The position numbers and the translations under genes were made by a program. A DNA stretch of 9,329 nucleotides, taken from positions 1 through 9,329 of the forward strand of contig CAYGDB010000024.1 in NCBI GenBank assembly GCA_964348535.1, in the 5' to 3' direction. Positions 1 to 6,985 of this stretch are shown one piece after another (within the stretch, counting starts at the first letter, position 1; each line of letters starts with the position of its first letter). The stretch is from JBGPJO01 sp964348535. GTDB taxonomy: Bacteria > Patescibacteriota > Minisyncoccia > Phycocordibacterales > JAKFXT01. A model generated the notes under the pieces. It saw nothing but the letters and a program-made list of their open reading frames with translations, had not been told where the DNA came from and made no database searches.

Positions 1-782
1 GCATTTGGCGGAAGAGCCATTTTTCTTATAAGCTCGTCTCTTTGGCGCGGTTCGTTTAGCATATTTAAAATCTTCTTTTCTTCCGGAGAGCAGTTTTCCA
101 TTTCAAGTTCCAAATTTTTAGGAATATTTTCGGTGGCGAATCCGAGCGCCTCAAGAATATCTTTGCTTTCTGTTATAGGTGTGGCACCATTTCTTATAAG
201 ATAATGCGGGCCTTCGGATGTTTTTGAAAATATAGAACCGGGAACGGTTAAGACGTCTCTATTATAATCAACCGCCAGGCGGGCGGTGACAAGAGTGCCG
301 GATTTTTTCTCGGCTTCAATCACTAGGACAGCATGACAAATTCCCGCCATAATTCTGTTTCGTTGAGGAAAAGAATAAGGGGTCGCTCTAAAGTTTGGTT
401 CAAATTCTGAAATTAAGGATCCACTATTTTGTAATATTTTTTTAGCTAAATTTCTGTTTGAAGCCGGATACAGCACCTCTTCATTGAGGCCGGAACCTGG
501 AACAGCCAATGTTTTTAGTCCGGCATCAAGGGCGGCTTCGTGGGCGATTGAATCAATACCTATGGCAAGGCCGGAAACTATTACCACTCCCCACCCTCTT
601 AAACCGCTAATCAATTTTTGGCAAACTTCCTTGCCGTAGTTTGAATTCTTTCTGGCGCCAACCACAGCCAGATATTTGTTTTCAGTGGCATCCGGCAAAT
701 CACCTTCTATATATAGTAGTGGCGGGGGGTCTGAAATTTCCTTAAGCAGTGGCGGAAAGTCGTTTTTTAGTATTTTTTTCAT
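1..782 (-). CDS. dprA: DNA-processing protein DprA/Smf (C-terminus cut by window edge)
   Basis: DprA binds incoming single-stranded DNA during transformation and loads RecA on it. The visible 260 codons hold a complete Rossmann-type DprA domain. Family motifs in order are VVGARK with a following YGKEV, SGLAIGIDSIAHEAAL, LAVPGSGL, LISEFEP, FPQRNRIMAG, KSGTLVTARLA and LTVPGS. After about residue 230 an SPEEKKILNML stretch begins what looks like the usual C-terminal winged-helix domain, which runs off the edge. The N-terminus is short, with only about 30 residues before the Rossmann fold and no SAM-like extension. The ATG at 782 is preceded directly by an in-frame TAG, which fixes it as the first possible start. 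No Shine-Dalgarno is visible. The gene is divergent from serS. The usual SGLARGID motif reads SGLAIGID. Family assignment is firm; a role in natural competence is inferred from the family. Confidence 0.93.
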   Translation of the reverse strand, partial: MKKILKNDFPPLLKEISDPPPLLYIEGDLPDATENKYLAVVGARKNSNYGKEVCQKLISGLRGWGVVIVSGLAIGIDSIAHEAALDAGLKTLAVPGSGLNEEVLYPASNRNLAKKILQNSGSLISEFEPNFRATPYSFPQRNRIMAGICHAVLVIEAEKKSGTLVTARLAVDYNRDVLTVPGSIFSKTSEGPHYLIRNGATPITESKDILEALGFATENIPKNLELEMENCSPEEKKILNMLNEPRQRDELIRKMALPPN

Positions 783-815
783 CTAATATGGAATATGTTC
801 ATTGTTTATAGTACC

Positions 816-821
816 ATTATA
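816..821 (-). promoter_or_regulatory. Candidate -10 box for dprA
   Basis: The minus strand reads TATAAT from 821 down to 816, a consensus -10 hexamer in the divergent dprA-serS intergenic region. It would start a transcript near 809 and leave a leader of roughly 27 nt before the dprA ATG. No convincing -35 is seen. A second hexamer, TACTAT (813-808), lies 5 nt before an upstream ATG at 802 and could be used instead. Confidence 0.4.
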
Positions 822-845
822 AGCAAGTTAGTAATTAGGGATAAG

Positions 846-851
846 TATAAT
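846..851 (+). promoter_or_regulatory. Candidate -10 box (TATAAT) just upstream of serS
   Basis: A consensus TATAAT lies only 4 nt before the serS ATG at 856. Initiation would fall at or next to the start codon, so any leader would be absent or nearly so. The gap is 2 nt shorter than at the other genes of the window that show this arrangement, so this is the less regular case. No Shine-Dalgarno and no clear -35 accompany it. Confidence 0.4.
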
Positions 852-855
852 TTCA

Positions 856-2124
856 ATGTTAGATATCAAATTCATCAGAGAGAATAAAGAATTGGTTACT
901 CTTGGCGCCAAGAAAAAACACATTGATTTCAATGTTGATGAGCTTCTGGCTTTGGATGACAAGCGTCGAGAGCTACAGACTTTGATTGAAGCCAGGCGCG
1001 CCGAGCAGAATTCTTTTTCTGGTAAGGTGGCGCTTCAAAAAGATTCTGTGGTCCGTGAACAGATGATCGCTGAAATGAAAATGACAAAGGAGGAGAATGA
1101 AGGAGACGGAGAGAAGCTTAAAGAAATTATTAAAGAGTGGCAGTCGCTTATGGTTCGTGTGCCGAATATTCCGGATATTTCAGTGCCTGACGGAGAAAGT
1201 GATGCTGAAAATAAAGAAATAAAAACATGGGGAGAAAAAAGAGAATTCTCTTTTGAGCCAAAAGATCACGTGGAGCTTTCGGAAAAATTGGACATGGTTG
1301 ATTTTGAAAGGGGCGCCAAGGTGGCCGGCTTTCGGGGTTATTTTTTGAAAAATGACGCCGTTCTTTTGAATTTTGCAATATGGCGTCTCGCCACCGACCA
1401 TTTTTTAGAAAAACATTTTACTCCGATGATGGTTCCCATTTTGAATAAGAGAGAAGTCTTTATGGGCACGGGATATCTTCCGCAAGGCGAGGAGGATTTG
1501 TATAAAACTCAAGATGGAGATTATCTTGCCGGCACGTCTGAAGTCCCCACTATGGGTTACTACATGGATGAAGTGATAGCCAAAGAAAAATTGCCGATAA
1601 AGTTTTTTTCATTCTCGCCTTGTTTTAGGAGGGAAGCGGGAAGCCACGGCAAAGACACAAGAGGCGTAATGAGGGTTCATGAATTTTTTAAATTTGAACA
1701 AGTTGTCCTTTGTGAAGCGAGCCACGAGCAGTCGGTAAAATGGCATGAAGAGATTAATCGAAGCACCGAGGAGTTGATTGAAAAATTAAAAATTCCTTAT
1801 CGCACGGTTTTGAATTGTGGCGGAGACCTCGGTCTGGGCCAGGTAAAAAAATACGACATAGAACTATGGGTGCCGTCTGAAAAAAAATACAGAGAAATAA
1901 GCTCGGCTTCCTATTTCCATGATTTTCAAGCGCGTAGGCTCAATATTCGTTACAAAGATTCGGATGGAAAAATGAAGTTTGTCCATTCTTTGAATGGAAC
2001 AGCTTTGCCGACTCCCCGCATACTTATTGCCATTCTTGAAAATTATCAGCAAGAAGACGGAACTATAAAAATACCGGACATCCTTCTTCCTTATATGGGA
2101 GGGAAAGAGTTTATTGGCAAATAA
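856..2124 (+). CDS. serS: Seryl-tRNA synthetase
   Basis: This class II synthetase activates serine with ATP and charges tRNA-Ser (and tRNA-Sec where present) in the cytoplasm. Its 422 residues are the normal bacterial length. The N-terminus MLDIKFIREN is the standard SerRS start and supports the ATG at 856. Residues about 25-100 form the charged helical arm that binds the long variable arm of tRNA-Ser. The catalytic core shows GTSE at 226-229, motif 2 at about 256-279 with FRREAGSHGKDTRG and VHEF, a CGGDLG segment at 321-326, YREISS and DFQARR near 345-360, and motif 3 with HSLNGTALPTPRIL from 377 (arginine R388). All expected catalytic motifs are present. The ftsQ-like gene starts 9 nt after the stop codon, so the two are probably co-transcribed at least in part. 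Confidence 0.97.
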   Translation: MLDIKFIRENKELVTLGAKKKHIDFNVDELLALDDKRRELQTLIEARRAEQNSFSGKVALQKDSVVREQMIAEMKMTKEENEGDGEKLKEIIKEWQSLMVRVPNIPDISVPDGESDAENKEIKTWGEKREFSFEPKDHVELSEKLDMVDFERGAKVAGFRGYFLKNDAVLLNFAIWRLATDHFLEKHFTPMMVPILNKREVFMGTGYLPQGEEDLYKTQDGDYLAGTSEVPTMGYYMDEVIAKEKLPIKFFSFSPCFRREAGSHGKDTRGVMRVHEFFKFEQVVLCEASHEQSVKWHEEINRSTEELIEKLKIPYRTVLNCGGDLGLGQVKKYDIELWVPSEKKYREISSASYFHDFQARRLNIRYKDSDGKMKFVHSLNGTALPTPRILIAILENYQQEDGTIKIPDILLPYMGGKEFIGK

Positions 2125-2127
2125 TTT
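2122..2127 (+). promoter_or_regulatory. TAATTT -10-like hexamer 6 nt before the ftsQ-like ATG
   Basis: The hexamer TAATTT contains the TAA stop codon of serS and is followed by exactly 6 nt and then the ATG at 2134. This matches the spacing at three other intergenic starts and at the nuclease gene. It may allow a separate leaderless transcript for the division gene. The hexamer is degenerate, so the call depends on the shared pattern. Confidence 0.3.
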
Positions 2128-2133
2128 TCTTGT

Positions 2134-2991
2134 ATGTTTTCACCCCTCTCGCGCGGGAAAGGTTTTCATTCCGCGTCGGCCATAAGGCGCAGACGGCGAG
2201 TTTTGAAAATTAAGATAATCATATTTTTTTCAATTGTTGTTTTGGTTTTTGTCGTTTCTATTTTTGTATCTCGTTCTTCTTATTTCAGAATTCAAAAAAT
2301 ATTTCTTGAAGGAAATTCCATTCTTCTTGATGAAGAAATAATGAGGGCGACAAGGGAGCAAATAAACGGCAGCGCTTATTTTTTGTTTCCCAAAAATAAC
2401 ATTCTTTATTTTTCCCGCCTAAATATAGAGAAAAAATTGCTTTCAAAATATCCTGAAATAGAAAAAGCGGAGGTTTCTTTCAAAGATTTTCAAAGTATTT
2501 CAATTGTGGTGAAAGAGCGGGAGCCGAAAGCCCTTTGGTGTCATCTTTCCGACTTTTCGTTTGAGGATGAAGAAGGCTTTCAAACAGGGTCGTGTTATTT
2601 GGTTGACCCGAATGGTCTTATTTTTAGAAAAGTCAGCGCCTCTGCGCCTAGTTGGTTTGTAAGATTTGAGAGTGGCGTTTTAGATAATCCGATTGGGCAA
2701 TCAGTAATAAGCAAAGACGAGTTTAAAATGATTCTTTTTTTTGTGGAGGCTTTATCGAAGGATGATTTATTTATAAAACAAATTTTTATTAAAGAAGGCG
2801 GAGTGAGGGAGGGTGAACTTTCTTTGGGAGGTAAAATTATATGGAACGCCGACCAGAATCTTTCTGCCGTCTTTCCAAACCTAAAAACTCTAATTGAAAA
2901 TCCTGATTTTAAAGGCAAAAAAGACGGTGTTTTGAGTGTTGAATATATTGATATCCAAAATAACAATAAAATATTTTATAAAGCAAGATAA
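2134..2991 (+). CDS. ftsQ: FtsQ/DivIB-like cell-division protein with POTRA domain
   Basis: FtsQ (DivIB) is a bitopic membrane protein that links early and late divisome proteins through its extracytoplasmic domains. This 285-residue protein has the family layout: a short, very basic cytoplasmic N-terminus (IRRRRRVLKIK at about 17-27), one transmembrane helix at about 28-46, then a POTRA-like segment from FRIQKIFLEG (51) to the VVKERE strand (about 130). The next domain has the FtsQ-type CYLVDPNGLIF (about 154-164). Two cysteines, one in ALWCHL (about 136) and C154, bracket a short acidic insertion and face outside the membrane. The gene lies between serS and dus rather than in a mur/fts cluster. 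The family call rests on architecture and short motifs, since FtsQ diverges quickly. Another POTRA membrane protein is the alternative. Confidence 0.75.
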   Translation: MFSPLSRGKGFHSASAIRRRRRVLKIKIIIFFSIVVLVFVVSIFVSRSSYFRIQKIFLEGNSILLDEEIMRATREQINGSAYFLFPKNNILYFSRLNIEKKLLSKYPEIEKAEVSFKDFQSISIVVKEREPKALWCHLSDFSFEDEEGFQTGSCYLVDPNGLIFRKVSASAPSWFVRFESGVLDNPIGQSVISKDEFKMILFFVEALSKDDLFIKQIFIKEGGVREGELSLGGKIIWNADQNLSAVFPNLKTLIENPDFKGKKDGVLSVEYIDIQNNNKIFYKAR

Positions 2992-3002
2992 CTAAAAAGA
3001 CA

Positions 3003-3008
3003 GATTAT
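3003..3008 (+). promoter_or_regulatory. Weak -10-like hexamer (GATTAT) 6 nt before dus
   Basis: GATTAT matches the -10 consensus at 4 of 6 positions and lies exactly 6 nt before the dus ATG at 3015, the same gap seen at other genes here. Taken alone it would be ignored. It is listed because no Shine-Dalgarno precedes dus and the spacing fits the local pattern. Confidence 0.2.
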
Positions 3009-3014
3009 CAGATT

Positions 3015-3992
3015 ATGGAAAAAAATTTTTGGAAAGAATTACCGAAGCCGTTTTTTGCTCTTGCTCCGCTTGCAAATGTTACAGACGCGGCTTTCAGGCG
3101 GATTATCGCTAAATACGGAAAACCGGATGTTTTTTTTACCGAGTTTGTTTCGGCCGATGGTTTGGTTTCTCCGGGCCGTTCTGTTCTTCTTAAAGACCTT
3201 CAGTATTCAGATGCTGAACATCCGATAGTAGCCCAGCTTTTTACTTCTCATCCGGAAAAAATGAAGGAAGCTTCCGCTTTAGTCGCTTCGCTCGGTTTTG
3301 ACGGTGTTGATATAAATATGGGTTGTCCGGATAGGACTGTTGAAAAACAGGGGGCTGGAGCAGCTTTGATAAAATCTAAGGAACTTGCAAAGGAGCTCAT
3401 ACGGAGGGCAAAGGAGGGAGCGCCGAGTTTGCCGATTTCTGTAAAAACCAGAGTTGGTTATAATAATCGTGAAATTGAAACTTGGATTCCCGCTCTTCTT
3501 GAAGAAGGTATTTCGGCTCTCACTATTCATGCCCGGACCAGAAAAGAAATGTCAAAGGTGCCCGCCGATTGGAGTGATGTCAGGCGCGTTGTTGAAATTA
3601 GAAACGAGATGTGCGCGGAGACTCTTATTATTGGAAACGGCGATGTTGCCGACCTCGATGACGCCCGCCTGAAAGCGGAGGAAAGCATGGCCGACGGCGT
3701 AATGCTCGGGAGAGCTATTTTTGGCAATCCGTTTCTATTCTCAAATTCTCAAGAATTTGAGAATAGAAGAGAGCCGGCCGTTATAAGAAAATATCTGGAA
3801 GTTGTGGTTGAGCACACCAAACTTTTTGAAGAGCTTTTCCACAGTACAAAAAGTTTTGCGGTTATGAAGAAGCACTATAAATCTTACGTGGAGGGTTTTC
3901 CTGGGGCCAAAGAATTGCGCCTGAAGCTTATGGAAGCGAAAAATGCGGACGAGGTTGAAAAAACGGTTTCTTCTTGGATTTCCAAAATATAA
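3015..3992 (+). CDS. dus: tRNA-dihydrouridine synthase (Dus family)
   Basis: Dus enzymes are FMN-dependent and reduce specific uridines in the D-loop of tRNA, using NADPH. The 325-residue length is typical. The TIM-barrel motifs appear in order: LAPLANVTDAAFRR (16-29), TEFVSADGL (42-50), NMGCPDRTVEKQGAGAAL (101-118) with the expected catalytic cysteine C104, SVKTRVGY (142-149) with K144, IHARTR (171-176) with H172, the phosphate-binding IIGNGDV (205-211) and GRAIFGNPFLF (232-242). A helical C-terminal tRNA-binding domain follows. I cannot say which uridine it modifies. Codons for about residues 240-252 lie in a perfect 17-bp inverted repeat (3733-3768), possibly an in-frame palindromic insertion in a surface loop. 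The stop codon forms the base of a strong hairpin. Confidence 0.93.
   Translation: MEKNFWKELPKPFFALAPLANVTDAAFRRIIAKYGKPDVFFTEFVSADGLVSPGRSVLLKDLQYSDAEHPIVAQLFTSHPEKMKEASALVASLGFDGVDINMGCPDRTVEKQGAGAALIKSKELAKELIRRAKEGAPSLPISVKTRVGYNNREIETWIPALLEEGISALTIHARTRKEMSKVPADWSDVRRVVEIRNEMCAETLIIGNGDVADLDDARLKAEESMADGVMLGRAIFGNPFLFSNSQEFENRREPAVIRKYLEVVVEHTKLFEELFHSTKSFAVMKKHYKSYVEGFPGAKELRLKLMEAKNADEVEKTVSSWISKI
3733..3768 (+). repeat. Perfect 17-bp inverted repeat inside dus
   Basis: Bases 3733-3749 (TTCTATTCTCAAATTCT) are the exact reverse complement of 3752-3768, with only CA between them. The repeat is in frame within dus and encodes FSNSQEFENRR and flanking residues just after the conserved GNPFLF motif, before the helical C-terminal domain. 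A 17-bp perfect palindrome in coding sequence is unlikely by chance. It may be a palindromic insertion or the product of a template switch in replication. Confidence 0.8.
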
Positions 3993-4035
3993 TCCAATAC
4001 CCCCGCCCTTTCCGAAAGGGCGGGGGTATTGGATT
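3991..4035 (+). terminator. Perfect 21-bp hairpin at the end of dus
   Basis: Bases 3991-4011 pair without mismatch with 4015-4035 around the loop CCG. The GC-rich centre is CCCCCGCCCTTT against AAAGGGCGGGGG. The stem begins at the last two bases of the dus TAA stop codon, so it probably ends the serS-ftsQ-dus transcript or protects its 3' end. There is no T-tract after it on either strand, only a pyrimidine-rich CTTGTCTTCTTCT, so it is not a standard intrinsic terminator. It could instead be a mobile palindromic repeat. A 10-bp palindrome, CAAGCGCTTG, follows directly at 4036-4045. Confidence 0.5.
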
Positions 4036-4073
4036 CAAGCGCTTGTCTTCTTCTATCATTCTGCTTTGCGGGA

Positions 4074-4079
4074 TATAAT
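4074..4079 (+). promoter_or_regulatory. TATAAT -10 box, 6 nt before the small membrane protein ATG
   Basis: A consensus TATAAT is followed by GACTTC and then the ATG at 4086, which places the predicted transcription start on the A of the ATG. The same TATAATGA context precedes dnaX. The box lies after the strong hairpin, so it would begin a new transcription unit. No clear -35 is seen. It also shows that a longer reading from an upstream TTG is not the real gene start. Confidence 0.6.
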
Positions 4080-4085
4080 GACTTC

Positions 4086-4475
4086 ATGAGATTTTGGCAG
4101 GTTATTGGATACTATTTAATCTGGCACTATGGTCCAGCCCTTTTGGATATTTGGAGGAACTATAAAAACTTTATTTGGTTTCTTTATCATTTATTTTCCA
4201 TACCTCTGCTTTTAAAGACATTATTCGCACCGCTTGAACGTCTTCACGAAAAATACAATAAAAATCTGGATATCTCTGATTTCTTCGCGACACTAGTAGT
4301 AAATTCTTTGATGAGATTCGTGGGAGCGACCCTTCGTCTTTTCGTAATCTTGGTTGGCGTTGTTTCTATCACATTAAGCGTCTTTGGAGGTTTTTTGTTT
4401 TTATTTTTTTGGTTCTTTCTTCCGGCGTTCATCCCGATTCTTTTCTTTTGGGGAATTTACGTTTTTACTTTGTAG
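4086..4475 (+). CDS. Small integral membrane protein upstream of the Clp-like ATPase (function unknown)
   Basis: The 129-residue protein starts at the ATG at 4086 (MRFWQVIGYYLIWHYG). The frame stays open upstream to a TTG at 4029, but that codon lies inside the hairpin and the intervening codons include the -10 box, so I reject that start. The N-terminal third is aromatic and amphipathic (IWHYGPALLDIW), followed by the short conserved-looking segment FSIPLLLKTLFAPLERL (37-53). Residues about 76-129 are almost wholly hydrophobic and should form two membrane helices. I recognise no named domain. The layout resembles small membrane proteins that I recall next to Clp-type ATPases in Parcubacteria genomes. 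The ATPase gene starts 9 nt after this stop and is itself membrane-anchored, so the two products may act together. Confidence 0.8.
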   Translation: MRFWQVIGYYLIWHYGPALLDIWRNYKNFIWFLYHLFSIPLLLKTLFAPLERLHEKYNKNLDISDFFATLVVNSLMRFVGATLRLFVILVGVVSITLSVFGGFLFLFFWFFLPAFIPILFFWGIYVFTL

Positions 4476-4478
4476 AAT
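4473..4478 (+). promoter_or_regulatory. TAGAAT -10-like box, 6 nt before the Clp-like ATG
   Basis: TAGAAT overlaps the TAG stop codon of the membrane protein gene (4473-4475) and is followed by 6 nt and the ATG at 4485. The same hexamer with the same gap precedes the nuclease gene at 8237. It could give a separate leaderless transcript in addition to read-through from the gene before. Confidence 0.45.
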
Positions 4479-4484
4479 AAAAAT

Positions 4485-6944
4485 ATGATATACCAAGATT
4501 TAGTTGATTCTCTAGGAATTTATCGTCCGGCTATTTTGCTTGATGCCGTTTTGCCAAAGAGACCTCGAAGTCTTTTTCGTGATATTTTTGGTTTGATTTC
4601 CGTCCTTTCTTTTGGATTTATTTTGGTTGGTATTTATTTTAATTTATCTTTTCTTTCTCCTTTTGAGTATAAAGTTCAAGGACTATTTTTTATTTCTATT
4701 TCTTTTTGGCTGACTCTGCTTCTTTTGGAGGCTTTTTATAATTCTTATTATTTCAAAGATATCATTCCCGTTCTTGATGAAGACGGTCTTAAAGGTTCCT
4801 CCGTCCTTACTTATGAGGTAGCGGAGATTGTTTATTATACGAATTCCTCAGACATAACGGCTGGTTTTATTTTTTCACCAGCCGGTCGCCGCGCTCTGTT
4901 TCGCCTCGGTCTTGATAATTCTGCTCTGGAACATTTTTTGAATTTTAGAAAGGCAAAAGTCTTTGATAAAGGGCTTTTGTTTAAGAACCCCGGAGTTACG
5001 CTGTCTTCTTATTTTAAGACTCTTCTTGTCGCCGATAAGGAATTATCACAATTTCTTTTCGCTTTGGGTATTCAAGAAAAAGAATGTGTCGGAGCGTCTG
5101 AATGGGTTTCTCGCCTTGAAGAAAAAATAAAACGGAAATTTCGTTTTTGGGGCAAGGACAATCTCGGAGAGATACCGGGCATAGGAAAGTCTTGGGCCTA
5201 TGGCCAAACATTTAATTTGAAAAAATTCGGGGAAGAACTTGAACACGGAATATCTCCGGAAGGAACCGCCGTTCAAAAAGAAATATCGGAATTGGAAGGA
5301 ATTTTATCCAGGTCAAAAGGCGGTAACGCTTTAATAGTGGCAGACCAAGGCTCCGGTGAGAATGACATTATCTATGGACTGGTGGGAAAAATAAAAAGCG
5401 GCGCGATTTTGCCGACGCTTGAAAATAAGATTGTTTTCTCTATCAATGGAAGCATTGTCATTGAAACTTTTGGCTCTAAAGACGAATTTGAGAGTCAGTT
5501 TTTAAATTTGATGAACGAGGCGGTGTCGGCCGGCAATATAATTTTAGTTTTTCAAGACTTGCCGGGCTTTATTGAGAATGGCGAAAAAATCGGGTCGGAT
5601 ACTGTTGGGCTACTCTATCCGTATTTGAATTCAGACAAAATACAGATTATAGCTATTGCCGACAAAACCCGCTTTCATCAAAAAATGGAGGCAAACAGCG
5701 CTTTGATGAGTGTTTTTGAAATAATAAAGCTTGAAGAGAGAAGCGAGGCATCCGTTATGTTCGCTCTTGAGGATGAGGTTATAAGAATTGAAAATCAAAC
5801 CGGACTTTTCTTCACTTATCGCGCCGTTTCAGGTATCGCCGAAAGCGCCTCCCGTTTTTTCTCAGAAGGGGTGGCGATTGATAAAGCCAAAGACCTGCTT
5901 TACGAAGTGCCCGCTTTAATGAAGAGTGCTAAAAAAACCATTGTTATGAGAGAGGATATTCTCTCGCTCGTTGAATTAAGAACAGGAGTGCCGAAGGAGG
6001 GTATTTTGACTCTGGATGAAAAAGAAAAACTTCTCAATCTTGAAAAAATTCTCCACCTTAAAGTGGTGGGGCAGGATGAGGCGGTTTCGGCCATATCAAA
6101 CGCCATGAGACGCTCCCGTGCGGGATTGAGAAATAACAACAGGCCCATAGGTTCTTTTCTTTTCTTGGGTCCCACCGGTGTCGGCAAGACGGAAACGGCT
6201 AAAGCTCTTGCCGAAGCTTTTTTTGGGCAATCGGCGCCCATCCTTCGCTTGGATATGTCCGAGTATTCGGGCCCCGACGCTCTTACCCGTCTTATCGGGT
6301 CTTTTGAAGGCGGTAAGGCAGGGGTGCTTTCTTCCATGCTTCGAGATCAGAGATACGGAGTGCTTCTTCTTGATGAATTTGAAAAAACAAATCGCGAGGT
6401 GATGGATTTGTTTCTCCAGATATTAGATGAAGGATTTTTCTCGGATATGGTCGGGAAAAAGGTGAACGCGAGAAACGTCATTGTGATTGCCACTTCAAAC
6501 GCCGGAGGCGACATGATATTTAAAATGACCGAGGAGGGAAAAGATTTGTCTCAAAACAAAAATGCTCTGATTGATTCTCTTGTGTCGAGTGGCCAATTCA
6601 AGCCGGAGCTTTTAAACCGTTTTGATGGAGTAATATTATTTCATCCGCTCAAAAACGAGCACTTGAAAAGTATCGCCGGTTTGCTTGTCAAAAAACTCGG
6701 TTCTTCTCTTTCCGAGCAGGGAATAAAATTGATGGTTACGGATGATTTGATTAATTTTCTAGCCAAGGAAGGTTTTGATCCTAAATTCGGAGCTCGTCCG
6801 ATGATGCGAGTTCTTCAAGAGCATGTTGAAAAGATTTTGGCCATGAAATTGATTGAAGGTGTTATTCAAAAAGGAGCGACGGTAAAGTTTGTCGCCCCTC
6901 TCCAAAATTTATCAAGCCTTGAGGTGAGGGTGGTTCCGGATTAA
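4485..6944 (+). CDS. Membrane-anchored ClpC-like AAA+ protein with degenerate D1 module
   Basis: Two transmembrane helices (about 34-55 and 65-86) precede a region at about 103-215 that resembles a very divergent Clp N-domain pair. D1 (about 255-480) aligns with ClpC, but Walker A reads GSGEND (K to E292, T to N293), Walker B reads VFQDL (DE to Q357-D358) and the arginine-finger pair of ALERRF is replaced by ALMSVF. It should therefore not bind or hydrolyse ATP normally. D2 (about 510-819) is intact for ATPase: GPTGVGKT 562-569, LLLDEFEK 627-634, ATSNAG 669-674, arginine finger R712 in LLNRFD, sensor 2 GARP 769-772. The D2 pore loop is shortened (LIGSFEGGKAG) and lacks the GYVG tyrosine, and no VGF-type ClpP-docking tripeptide is seen after sensor 1. 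At 819 residues it is close to normal ClpC length. It probably remodels proteins at the membrane, with its anchor and perhaps the adjacent membrane protein giving location. Degradation with ClpP is doubtful. Confidence 0.85.
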   Translation: MIYQDLVDSLGIYRPAILLDAVLPKRPRSLFRDIFGLISVLSFGFILVGIYFNLSFLSPFEYKVQGLFFISISFWLTLLLLEAFYNSYYFKDIIPVLDEDGLKGSSVLTYEVAEIVYYTNSSDITAGFIFSPAGRRALFRLGLDNSALEHFLNFRKAKVFDKGLLFKNPGVTLSSYFKTLLVADKELSQFLFALGIQEKECVGASEWVSRLEEKIKRKFRFWGKDNLGEIPGIGKSWAYGQTFNLKKFGEELEHGISPEGTAVQKEISELEGILSRSKGGNALIVADQGSGENDIIYGLVGKIKSGAILPTLENKIVFSINGSIVIETFGSKDEFESQFLNLMNEAVSAGNIILVFQDLPGFIENGEKIGSDTVGLLYPYLNSDKIQIIAIADKTRFHQKMEANSALMSVFEIIKLEERSEASVMFALEDEVIRIENQTGLFFTYRAVSGIAESASRFFSEGVAIDKAKDLLYEVPALMKSAKKTIVMREDILSLVELRTGVPKEGILTLDEKEKLLNLEKILHLKVVGQDEAVSAISNAMRRSRAGLRNNNRPIGSFLFLGPTGVGKTETAKALAEAFFGQSAPILRLDMSEYSGPDALTRLIGSFEGGKAGVLSSMLRDQRYGVLLLDEFEKTNREVMDLFLQILDEGFFSDMVGKKVNARNVIVIATSNAGGDMIFKMTEEGKDLSQNKNALIDSLVSSGQFKPELLNRFDGVILFHPLKNEHLKSIAGLLVKKLGSSLSEQGIKLMVTDDLINFLAKEGFDPKFGARPMMRVLQEHVEKILAMKLIEGVIQKGATVKFVAPLQNLSSLEVRVVPD

Positions 6945-6985
6945 AAAAGAGCGGAGGTTTTCTTTTCCTGTTTCGGATTAAGGGC

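Noticed and set aside
2595..2966. 123-codon minus-strand ORF
   Set aside because: Antisense shadow of the ftsQ-like gene, with low-complexity serine and leucine content and no family motif.
3454..3672. 72-codon plus-strand ORF within dus
   Set aside because: Out-of-frame shadow of conserved Dus motifs, with no independent signal.
4029..4085. Longer N-terminus for the small membrane protein, starting at the TTG at 4029
   Set aside because: The TTG lies in the right arm of the 21-bp hairpin and the extra codons cover the TATAAT box. The ATG at 4086 is the better start.
5900..6337. 145-codon minus-strand ORF
   Set aside because: It lies opposite the conserved D2 domain of the Clp-like gene, has no recognisable domain and no start signal.
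6942..6985. Terminator between the Clp-like gene and dnaX
   Set aside because: There is a pyrimidine run (GGTTTTCTTTTCC) but no stable stem before it.
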